DNA of 64,000 nucleotides from the NCBI GenBank assembly GCA_014867205.1, contig WGUO01000007.1:1-64000 (forward strand), read 5' to 3'. Below are positions 25,225 to 33,332 of this stretch, one piece after another. The notes under the pieces are model-generated. The model worked only from the letters and a program-made list of their open reading frames with translations, was not told the DNA's origin and made no database searches. The position numbers were made by a program, and so were the translations under genes. This DNA comes from Muribaculaceae bacterium. Its GTDB lineage: Bacteria > Bacteroidota > Bacteroidia > Bacteroidales > Muribaculaceae. The number at the start of each line of letters is the position of its first letter. The first letter of the stretch is position 1.

Positions 25225-27756
25225 ATGTCAGAACAACGATACACCTACAGCGACGCCTATGAGGCCAGTCTCAAGTATTTCAACGGTGACGAACTGGCGG
25301 CCCGCGTCTGGGCAAGCAAGTATGCCCTAAAGGATTCCGACGGAACCTATTTCGAGCTCACTCCTGATGACATGCACCGTCGCATCGCATCGGAAATCGT
25401 GCGAATCGAGAACAAATACCCCAACCCGATGGACATGGAGACCGTGTTCGGCCTTCTGCAGGGCTTCAGGTACATTGTGCCCCAGGGCAGCCCCATGGCC
25501 GGCATAGGCAACAGCCTCCAGGTCGGATCGCTCTCCAACTGTTTTGTAATCGGCCTTGACGGCCACCCCGACTCCTATGGCGGCATAATCCGCATCGACG
25601 AGGAGCAGGTTCAGCTTATGAAACGCCGCGGTGGCGTGGGCCACGACCTCTCCCATATACGCCCCAAGGGAAGCTCGGTCAAGAATTCCGCGCTAACCTC
25701 GACAGGCCTTGTGCCCTTTATGGAGCGTTACAGCAACTCGACACGCGAGGTGGCCCAGGATGGCCGCCGTGGTGCACTGATGATGACCGTCAGCATTAAG
25801 CACCCTGACGCCGAGGATTTCATCGACGCCAAGATGACAGAGGGAAAGGTGACAGGCGCAAATGTGTCGGTCAAGATTGACGACGAGTTCATGCGTTGCG
25901 CCGTAGCCGGCGAGAAGTACCGCACCCAGTTCCCGATCGCGTCGGACTCCCCACTCGTCACCAAGGATATCGACGCCTCGGCCCTGTGGCACAAGATTGT
26001 GCATAACGCATGGAAGAGCGCCGAGCCGGGTGTCCTCTTCTGGGATACCATACAGCGCGAGTCCGTGCCTGACTGCTATGCCGACCTCGGCTTTGAGACA
26101 GTCTCCACAAACCCCTGCGGCGAGATTCCGCTCTGTCCCTACGACAGTTGCCGCCTCGTGGCTATCAACCTCTACAGCTACGTCAAGAATCCCTTCACAC
26201 CGCAGGCAGAGTTCGACTTCGAGCTCTTCGCCGACCATGTGGCCAAGGCACAGCGCATAATGGACGACATCATCGACCTCGAGATGGAGAAGATCGACAT
26301 CATCATAGAGAAAATCGAGGCCGACCCGGAGACAGCCGAGGTGAAGAGCGCGGAGCTTAACCTCTGGAAGAAAATACGCGCCAAGACGCTTCAGGGTCGC
26401 CGCACCGGCTGCGGCACAACGGGCGAGGGTGACATGCTGGCAGCCCTCGGCCTTCGATACGGCACGCCTGAGGCCACTGACTTCTCGGTGAGCGTACACC
26501 GCGCGCTCGCGCTCGCCTATTATGGCGCGTCGGTCACTATGGCCGAGGAACGTGGCGCGTTCGAGGTCTATGACCCGGCTCGCGAGGAGAACAATCCCTA
26601 CATCGCGCGTCTGCGTGAGGCTGATCCCACGCTCTATGAGCGAATGGTCAAGTCGGGGCGCCGAAACATCGCCTGTCTTACGATTGCACCCACAGGCACT
26701 ACCTCAATCATGACCCAGACTTCGTCGGGCATCGAGCCGGTGTTCCTCCCCGTCTATAAGCGCAAGCGCAAGGTAAACCCCGGCGACCCCGACGTCAAGA
26801 TCGACTTCGTCGACGAGGTCGGCGACGCCTTCGAGGAGTATATAGTATATCACCACAAGTTCCTGGAGTGGATGCGCGTCAACGGCATCGAGGCCCGACG
26901 CAACATGACGCCCGAGGAGATCGATGAGCTCGTGGCCAAGTCGCCTTATTACAAGGCTACGTCCAATGACGTGGACTGGATGGAGAAGGTCCGCATGCAG
27001 GGCGCCGTGCAGAAGTGGGTCGACCATTCTATCTCTGTTACCATAAACCTCCCGGCCGATGTCACCGAGGATCTGGTCAACAATCTCTATGTCGAGGCAT
27101 GGAAGGCCGGATGCAAGGGCTGCACAGTCTACCGCGACGGCTCGCGCAACAATGTGCTCGAGTCGGTCAAGCCGAAGTCCGAGCCTATAATCGCCGCAAC
27201 AGCCCACATCTCGAAACGCCCCGCCGAACTCGAGGCTGACGTGGTCCGCTTCCAGAACAACAAGGAGAAGTGGATCGCCTTCGTAGGCCTGGTCAACAAC
27301 AAGCCTTACGAGATCTTCACCGGTCTGGCCGATGACGAGGATGGCATCTTCTGCCCCAAGAGCGTGAGCAAGGGCAAGATCATCAAGACTGTCGACGAGA
27401 ACGGCGTGAAGCGCTATGACTTCCAGTTCATCAACAAGCGCGGATACAAGACCACCATCGAGGGCCTCAGCGAGAAGTTCAACCCGGAGTTCTGGAATTA
27501 TGCCAAGCTTATCTCGGGTGTGCTCCGTTACGGAATGCCTATCGACCAGGTACTCAAGCTCGTGGGAGGCCTCGAGCTCGACTCCACCAACATCAACACC
27601 TGGAAGATGGGCGTTGAGCGCGCGCTCAAGAAGTATCTGACCAACGGCACAGCCGCCACCGGCAAGAAGTGTCCCAACTGCGGTGCCGAGACGCTCGTAT
27701 ATCAGGAGGGATGCCTCATCTGCACCACCTGCGGCAACTCCAAGTGCGGCGGATGA
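25225..27756 (+). CDS. nrdJ: Adenosylcobalamin-dependent ribonucleotide reductase, class II (843 aa)
   Basis: This enzyme reduces ribonucleotides to deoxyribonucleotides with a cobalamin-generated thiyl radical. The catalytic barrel is shown by NPCGEIPLCPYDSC (about residue 295, with the active-site Asn-Cys-Glu set) and TIAPTGTTSIMTQTSSGIEP (about residue 487). An N-terminal part shows GNSLQVGSLSNCF and RRGGVGHDLSHIRPKGS. A C-terminal extension (about 740-843) ends in a cysteine-rich segment (CPNCGAETLVYQEGC, then CTTCGNSKCGG), which in this class can relay reducing equivalents or bind zinc. The length is typical of Bacteroidota NrdJ. The 200-bp leader shows no B12-riboswitch hallmarks. malQ follows after 55 bp. 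Confidence 0.95.
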   Translation: MSEQRYTYSDAYEASLKYFNGDELAARVWASKYALKDSDGTYFELTPDDMHRRIASEIVRIENKYPNPMDMETVFGLLQGFRYIVPQGSPMAGIGNSLQVGSLSNCFVIGLDGHPDSYGGIIRIDEEQVQLMKRRGGVGHDLSHIRPKGSSVKNSALTSTGLVPFMERYSNSTREVAQDGRRGALMMTVSIKHPDAEDFIDAKMTEGKVTGANVSVKIDDEFMRCAVAGEKYRTQFPIASDSPLVTKDIDASALWHKIVHNAWKSAEPGVLFWDTIQRESVPDCYADLGFETVSTNPCGEIPLCPYDSCRLVAINLYSYVKNPFTPQAEFDFELFADHVAKAQRIMDDIIDLEMEKIDIIIEKIEADPETAEVKSAELNLWKKIRAKTLQGRRTGCGTTGEGDMLAALGLRYGTPEATDFSVSVHRALALAYYGASVTMAEERGAFEVYDPAREENNPYIARLREADPTLYERMVKSGRRNIACLTIAPTGTTSIMTQTSSGIEPVFLPVYKRKRKVNPGDPDVKIDFVDEVGDAFEEYIVYHHKFLEWMRVNGIEARRNMTPEEIDELVAKSPYYKATSNDVDWMEKVRMQGAVQKWVDHSISVTINLPADVTEDLVNNLYVEAWKAGCKGCTVYRDGSRNNVLESVKPKSEPIIAATAHISKRPAELEADVVRFQNNKEKWIAFVGLVNNKPYEIFTGLADDEDGIFCPKSVSKGKIIKTVDENGVKRYDFQFINKRGYKTTIEGLSEKFNPEFWNYAKLISGVLRYGMPIDQVLKLVGGLELDSTNINTWKMGVERALKKYLTNGTAATGKKCPNCGAETLVYQEGCLICTTCGNSKCGG

Positions 27757-27811
27757 CCCGGGCCCAGCGACTCTCCGTTTATGACCAAATGAAAACTCAA
27801 ATTATAAGTTC

Positions 27812-30487
27812 ATGAAAATTACGTTTAACATCAATTACCACACCAACTGGGGTGAGAGCGTATATCTGTGCGGCTCGATACCCGAACTGGGATCGGGCGA
27901 TGCACGCGAGGCCGTCGAGATGAGCCTCGTCAGCCCCGACATGTGGCAATTCACTCTCGAGACAGAGAACGCCCCCTCTGATTTCGACTATTATTTTGTA
28001 GTCAAGGCTCCCGACCGCGCCTGGCGGTTCGAATGGGGCGAGCACCACAGATACCGCGCCGGTCAGGGAATCTCGGACTGCCTGATTTTCGACAACTGGC
28101 ACGATATGCCTGCCGACAAGCCTTTCTATTCGTCGGCATTTATCGACGGAATGTTGCGCCGCGACAACCGCGACCCGCAGCTCCCCTCACTTCCCGACAC
28201 GCTCAATATACGCATCGAGGCTCCTATGATCGCCCCCGACCAGCATCTCGCCATATCGGGTGAGGGTGACTGCCTCGGCGACTGGGATCCGCGTCGTGCC
28301 CTCCGCCTTAACGACCATAATTTCCCCGTCTGGGAGATAAATCTCCCTCTCTCGCAGCTCAAGGTGCCGTTCGAGTATAAGTTCCTCGTTCAGAACCAGA
28401 GCGGCGAGACCATCGGCTGGGAAGCAATGAACAACCGCGTCTATGGTGTGCGCCACAAGAACCCGGGCGAGCAGGTCGTCATTGACGGCACACGCTTCGC
28501 CAATCCCCTGCGCCAGTGGAAGGGCGCGGGTACCGCCATACCTGTATTCTCCATCCGCACTGACGATGACTTCGGCGTCGGCGACTTCCTCGACATGAAG
28601 AAGATGGTTGACTGGTGCGCCAAAACGGGACAGAAGATCCTTCAGATCCTCCCCATCAACGACACCACGATGCTCGGCACCTGGGTTGACTCCTATCCCT
28701 ACAAGGCCAACTCGACTTTCGCGCTTCACCCGATGTACCTGAGGCCCGACGCTGTCGGCACCCTTAAGGATGAGGAGCGCCTCGCGCACTACGAGAAGAT
28801 CCGCATCGAGCTCAATATGCTCCAGACTGTCGACTATGAGCGCGTCAACAACACAAAACTCGAGTATCTGCGCGAGCTCTTCGCACAGGATTTCGGCTCT
28901 ACTCAGCGCCGCAAGGACTATAAGGAGTTCGTGGCCCGTAACGAGTACTGGCTCCTCCCCTACGCCGCGTGGAGCGTGCTCCGCGAGGAATACCACACTC
29001 CCGACCACTCGAAGTGGGGTGAGTATGCCGTCTATGACGACGCCCGCGTCAAGGCCTTCATCGACTCGCACCGCCGCCAGATCGACTTCCATTATTTCCT
29101 GCAGTATCATCTGGACCGCCAGCTCCGCGAGGCCCGCGATTACGCGCACTCGCACGGCGTCGTGCTCAAGGGCGACATACCTATCGGCATCAGCCGGTTC
29201 AGCGTCGACGCCTGGCGCTCGCCGCGTCTCTTCAACATGGACTGCCAGGCCGGCGCACCACCGGATGACTTCTCTGTCCTGGGCCAGAACTGGGGCTTCC
29301 CGACCTACAACTGGGATGCTATGGCCGAGGATGGCTTCAAGTGGTGGAAGGACCGCTTCGGCAAGATGTCGGAGTATTTCGACGCCTACCGTATCGACCA
29401 TATCCTCGGATTCTTCCGCATATGGCAGATTCCTCTCGATGCCGTGCATGGCCTGCTCGGTTATTTCAACCCGGCTCTCCCCCTCTCGGCCGACGAGCTC
29501 CGCAACAACTACGACTTCTGGATCAATCCCGACGTCCAGACCAATCCCCTCATCCTGGAGTGGATGCTCACTGACTTCTTCGGCGAGTACACCGAGGAGG
29601 CCAAGAACCTCTTCCTCGACCGGATCGGCGGCGACCGCTACGGTCTCAAGACAAGCGTAAACACGCAGGAGAAGGTGGAGGAATATTTCTCTCGCCTCGA
29701 GGCCAACGAGAAGAACGACCGTCTGAAGAATGCACTGCTCGGCATCATCGACGACGTGCTCTTCATCGAGGATCCCTACCGGAAGGGCCACTATCACCCT
29801 CGTATCGCCGCGCAGTACACTTATCAGTTCCGCGTGCTCACCGACTACGAGAAGTGGTGCTTCAACCGCCTCTACAATGACTTCTTCTATCACCGCCATA
29901 ACGACTTCTGGTATGGCAAGGCGATGTGGAAGCTTCCGCCGCTGCTCGACTCGACCTCGATGCTGGCGTGCGGAGAGGACCTCGGCATGATTCCCGACTG
30001 CGTGCCGGCTGTGATGAACCAGCTCGAGATTCTCAGCCTCGAGATCCAGCGCATGCCCAAGGATCCGCAGGCCGAGTTCGGCGACACATGGCATTATCCC
30101 TACTTCAGTGTCTGCACGACGTCTACCCACGATATGCCGGGTATACGCGGCTGGTGGGAGGCTGACCACGCAGTCTCGCAGCGTTACTTCAACAACGTGC
30201 TCCACGAGGGCGGCGAGGCTCCCTATTTCGCCGAGCCCTGGATATGCGACAAGATCGTAGACCTGCAGCTCAAGAGCCCCTCCATGCTCTGCATACTGCC
30301 GCTTCAGGACTGGCTCTCGACCGACGGAGCGCTCCGTCGCCAGAATCCCGCCGACGAGCAGATCAACGAGCCGGCCAATCCCCGCCACTACTGGAGGTAC
30401 CGCATGCACCTCTCCGTCGAGGATCTCCTCAACCAGGATTCCTTCAACTCCATGATCGCCCGCAAGATCCAGGAGTCCGACCGCTAA
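27812..30487 (+). CDS. malQ: 4-alpha-glucanotransferase, GH77, with two N-terminal CBM20 domains (891 aa)
   Basis: Amylomaltase transfers alpha-1,4-glucan segments during glycogen and maltodextrin metabolism. Two starch-binding CBM20 domains come first: residues 1-115 (FNINYHTNWGESVYLCGSIP) and about 128-235 (ISGEGDCLGDWDPRRALRL). A GH77 barrel follows from about 245. Catalytic motifs are visible: YRIDHILGFFRIW with the nucleophile Asp near residue 530, LACGEDLGMIP with the acid/base Glu near 720, and TSTHDMPGIRGWW with the third carboxylate near 771. The CBM20-CBM20-GH77 order is the cytoplasmic form seen in plants and Bacteroidota. It lies 55 bp after nrdJ and ends at a strong terminator. 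Confidence 0.95.
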   Translation: MKITFNINYHTNWGESVYLCGSIPELGSGDAREAVEMSLVSPDMWQFTLETENAPSDFDYYFVVKAPDRAWRFEWGEHHRYRAGQGISDCLIFDNWHDMPADKPFYSSAFIDGMLRRDNRDPQLPSLPDTLNIRIEAPMIAPDQHLAISGEGDCLGDWDPRRALRLNDHNFPVWEINLPLSQLKVPFEYKFLVQNQSGETIGWEAMNNRVYGVRHKNPGEQVVIDGTRFANPLRQWKGAGTAIPVFSIRTDDDFGVGDFLDMKKMVDWCAKTGQKILQILPINDTTMLGTWVDSYPYKANSTFALHPMYLRPDAVGTLKDEERLAHYEKIRIELNMLQTVDYERVNNTKLEYLRELFAQDFGSTQRRKDYKEFVARNEYWLLPYAAWSVLREEYHTPDHSKWGEYAVYDDARVKAFIDSHRRQIDFHYFLQYHLDRQLREARDYAHSHGVVLKGDIPIGISRFSVDAWRSPRLFNMDCQAGAPPDDFSVLGQNWGFPTYNWDAMAEDGFKWWKDRFGKMSEYFDAYRIDHILGFFRIWQIPLDAVHGLLGYFNPALPLSADELRNNYDFWINPDVQTNPLILEWMLTDFFGEYTEEAKNLFLDRIGGDRYGLKTSVNTQEKVEEYFSRLEANEKNDRLKNALLGIIDDVLFIEDPYRKGHYHPRIAAQYTYQFRVLTDYEKWCFNRLYNDFFYHRHNDFWYGKAMWKLPPLLDSTSMLACGEDLGMIPDCVPAVMNQLEILSLEIQRMPKDPQAEFGDTWHYPYFSVCTTSTHDMPGIRGWWEADHAVSQRYFNNVLHEGGEAPYFAEPWICDKIVDLQLKSPSMLCILPLQDWLSTDGALRRQNPADEQINEPANPRHYWRYRMHLSVEDLLNQDSFNSMIARKIQESDR

Positions 30488-30503
30488 TCCCCAACGATAT
30501 TAT

Positions 30504-30538
30504 AAAGGCGGCCCCCGGAAATCCGGGAGCCGCCTTTT
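30504..30538. terminator. Shared convergent terminator (malQ / fimbrial operon)
   Basis: A hairpin has outer arms AAAGGCGGC/GCCGCCTTT (9 bp), inner arms CCCGG/CCGGG, loop AAAT, and a TTTT tail on the plus strand. It lies 16 bp after the malQ stop and 20 bp after the end of the minus-strand tip-protein gene, so it may serve both. Confidence 0.9.
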
Positions 30539-30558
30539 CTATGTTCTTGCATATCCGC

Positions 30559-32901
30559 TTACTTCCAGACGGGGCGGATGGGCATGTATTTGTATGCGGA
30601 GTAGGCATCGGGGGCGATGCCGCCCGAACCGTTGGCTATGCGCATGTTGGAGAAGTTTACCTTACTCTTGTACACGTCGAGGAACTGATACCAGTACCCG
30701 AACTCCGGACTCGTCGTGCTGAAGCCCTGGTTGCCCGACACGAGCGTGCGCGTCCACAGATTCGCATGCGTCGTGTACTTGTGGCTCTCGGCCTCGTAGT
30801 AGCCGCCGTGAGGAATGTAGACCGTCCCAAACGCCGAACCCGACTGCGTCTGCATCGCGGCGACATAGGTGCGCTCACGTCCTGACGGTGTGACGTCGGA
30901 CAGCGTAATCTTCATAGTCTCGATATCCGAGCGTGTCGGAATCACAAACCGCGACAGACCCAGCTGGCTGATAACCGTCACCGGATTGTCCAGGCTCGAT
31001 GACTTCGTCTTCGACACCACGAAATAACCTCCGATTGGATTCTCATTCTCGTCGCGAGGCTTCAGCATGTCGCTCGTGCTGATGTAGGGACGGTTGTTCG
31101 TCGCTCCAAGATTGCGGTCAAGTGTCCAGATTCCATGCACATTGACAACCTCGTAGTAGTACCAGCCACGACATGCCTTGTCCGCAAGCTGATAGGTGTC
31201 ATAGGCCTCCTTCATCTCATGCAGATAACTGCGGCGGTATAGCCTGTAGTTGATCGTCACACCGTTGCACGTAACGTGGAACCATCCGTCGCTGAATCCC
31301 GGCGAAGTCTGGGTCTGCATCGAGATCTGATAGTAACTTGAGGTCGTGTTCAGCACAAACGGCGCACCGCTTATCTCGACATTCGAGTCGTCGCTGAGCC
31401 TCGGTATCCGGTAGACGACATTGTATGCCGGCACGGCCGGGAACAGAAGTCCGTTGTCGCGGGTGACTCCCGACTGCCAGAACGAGTCCTTTGACACACC
31501 ATGAAGTGTGTGGTCTACCCAATCGAAGAAATCGCTTGTCACAGTGGTGCCATCCATCAGGAAGGTCACCTTGCGGTTCGAGTCACGAAGCCAGTCGCGC
31601 AGCGTCTGAGTGATACGCACTGTGCGCATCAGGTCGCCGGAACGGACCGTGACGGTTCCGCTGCGGTCGGCATCGGTGCCGTTGGCTTCCAGTTTCACAG
31701 GTATCTGATATACCCATGCCCCCTGACTGTTTTTCGTCGGCTGCGGAAGTGTCGTCTCCTCGGTCTTTATCCACTGGCTGTCGTCGGTGATGGATATCCT
31801 CTTCGACGCGTCTGCCGCCGGGTATGAGCTTACCACCGTCAGCAAGGCTAACGTGGCGTCGCAGTTAACGGTAACCTCGCTGCACACACCAAGTTCATAA
31901 TCGCGCGATGCGATTATGTCGGTCACGCCGCTGTTCTCGTCTGTCAGCAACACGGTCATGCGGTTGTCGGGCTGCGCCTTCAGGGCCTCCTCGATCGAGG
32001 ACCATCCCTCCGCACGAACCTCTTTCACACTCACCTTGTAGTGATGGTTACGCAGCACATCGACCGGAGTGTATGTATAGGCTCCGGGTGTCTCGGAGTT
32101 TCCCGAACCCTCACGCGTGCGGAATCCTACAACATAGTATCCGGTCTTGCCGTTATACTTGCCTTCGATGATGATTCGCCCACGGGCAGAATCGGCCGAT
32201 GCATCCCTGGCAGTTTCGAATACCGGCACTGACCCGGCTGCATCCACGAGATGGCTCGCAGGTGAGGTCATGTTGTAGGCATACGTCTCTCCTGAGGCAA
32301 TGGTCGGGGCTGTAGGATCGGTTGACAGGCCGGCCGGAGCCACCGACCCCTTCGTCGCAGTTCCGTAGACTCCGAAACGGGCCACGCTGAAGCCATTGGC
32401 TTCGCTGCTCACGCTCACCTTCGCGTTCTGGCGAACCATTGACAGCACACGGGTGCCTGAGGTCTTGGACACGAGGTCCTTGAGCTCTGCGCGTCCCCAT
32501 GACACCTTGGCATCCGGATCTGTAGTGAACAGGGCCGAGAGGTCGGATGTTCCCTCAGGTATGACGGCATTGGTTACCAACTGTATCGAGTAGGTCTGCT
32601 TGTGGACGGGTACCGTCACCTCAAACCGTCCGTCGCCGGCGGACTTCCATCCGCTGGTGAAGGATTTCGAGGAGAGCAGCGCGTTCTCCTTGGAGTAGCA
32701 GAGCACCGTCAGGCTGCTGATTGCATTGTCGTCGGCGCGTGTCAGGTCGACCTCGGCATACTCGGGCAGATTCAGCGTCAGGGTCAGTTCCTCGGGCACT
32801 GTCTCCGCCGGCACGGGCATATCCCCATCGTTGCTGCAGCCCGTCAGACAGGGCGCCAGCAGCGAGAGAATCAACATATTGATATATGATATAGTCTTCA
32901 T
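30559..32901 (-). CDS. Fimbrial tip-like lipoprotein with BACON-like and FISUMP-like domains (780 aa)
   Basis: The signal peptide ends in a lipobox (LLAPCLTGC). An N-terminal Mfa-like fimbrillin region (LTLTLNLPEYAEVDLTRAD) is followed at about residues 360-440 by a BACON-like beta-sandwich ending DRSGTVTVRSGDLMRTVRI. The C-terminal third resembles the Fibrobacter succinogenes major paralogous (FISUMP) type: GIWTLDRNLGATNNRPYIS, RFVIPTRSDIETM, YWYQF, and a final MPIRPVWK. It is the last gene of the pilus operon, the position of minor or tip subunits. The start is ATG 32901 (MKTISYIN), which gives a clean lipoprotein signal. An in-frame ATG at 32913 overlaps the stop of the preceding frame as TAATG and could allow coupled reinitiation. 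It ends at the shared terminator. Confidence 0.82.
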   Translation of the reverse strand: MKTISYINMLILSLLAPCLTGCSNDGDMPVPAETVPEELTLTLNLPEYAEVDLTRADDNAISSLTVLCYSKENALLSSKSFTSGWKSAGDGRFEVTVPVHKQTYSIQLVTNAVIPEGTSDLSALFTTDPDAKVSWGRAELKDLVSKTSGTRVLSMVRQNAKVSVSSEANGFSVARFGVYGTATKGSVAPAGLSTDPTAPTIASGETYAYNMTSPASHLVDAAGSVPVFETARDASADSARGRIIIEGKYNGKTGYYVVGFRTREGSGNSETPGAYTYTPVDVLRNHHYKVSVKEVRAEGWSSIEEALKAQPDNRMTVLLTDENSGVTDIIASRDYELGVCSEVTVNCDATLALLTVVSSYPAADASKRISITDDSQWIKTEETTLPQPTKNSQGAWVYQIPVKLEANGTDADRSGTVTVRSGDLMRTVRITQTLRDWLRDSNRKVTFLMDGTTVTSDFFDWVDHTLHGVSKDSFWQSGVTRDNGLLFPAVPAYNVVYRIPRLSDDSNVEISGAPFVLNTTSSYYQISMQTQTSPGFSDGWFHVTCNGVTINYRLYRRSYLHEMKEAYDTYQLADKACRGWYYYEVVNVHGIWTLDRNLGATNNRPYISTSDMLKPRDENENPIGGYFVVSKTKSSSLDNPVTVISQLGLSRFVIPTRSDIETMKITLSDVTPSGRERTYVAAMQTQSGSAFGTVYIPHGGYYEAESHKYTTHANLWTRTLVSGNQGFSTTSPEFGYWYQFLDVYKSKVNFSNMRIANGSGGIAPDAYSAYKYMPIRPVWK

Positions 32902-32912
32902 GTCAATAATCA

Positions 32913-33332
32913 TTAATGGGGTTTACCCGGCTTCCATGTGCGCGTTGAGTTATTGAAGTAGCCGGTATTGTCGGGATATGCGCGACCGTTGAAGAGAACC
33001 GTACCCGAACCGTTGCCGTTGAAGTTGATGCGGATCGCCTTCTCGTAGTCACCGCGCACAGCCTTCATGCGAATCTTGTAGACCTGATATGTCTTGCCGC
33101 CTATTTTCTCGGTGGTACGGGACTGCACATTGTTGCTCCAGACAGTAAACTGAGCGACCGAACCCGATATAGAGGCTTTCTTCTCAGCCACGCCATACTG
33201 CTTATACCAGCCGGTGGCAGGACTGTCGGAATAGATCGTGTAGACAACATCCTCCACATATGGACGCTCGTCATAGACACGGTAGTAAGGCTCGCATGTC
33301 GGGTCATAGATCACCCAGCCCTCGCGGTCCTC
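32913..33332 (-). pseudogene. C-terminal part of the large fimbrial protein, cut off by an in-frame TAA
   Basis: The 139 codons after the TAA at 33333-33335 stay open in exactly the same frame as the upstream gene, up to a TAA at 32913-32915. They begin EDREGWVIYDPTCEPYY and end TRTWKPGKPH. The text directly continues the domain left unfinished at the stop (PGIPLFD, stop, EDREGW). The first possible start in this piece is a GTG at 33314 with no signal peptide. The frame's own stop overlaps the next gene's ATG as TAATG, which marks it as the original end of the gene. It is either a nonsense pseudogene remnant, a readthrough product, or a base-calling error. Confidence 0.8.

Noticed and set aside
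25693..26499. A 268-codon minus-strand frame opposite nrdJ
   Set aside because: It is the mirror of the reductase catalytic region; no independent features.
28187..30409. A 740-codon open frame on the minus strand opposite malQ
   Set aside because: It lies wholly antisense to a clear GH77 gene and shows no domain. High-GC codon use in malQ leaves the opposite frame without stops.
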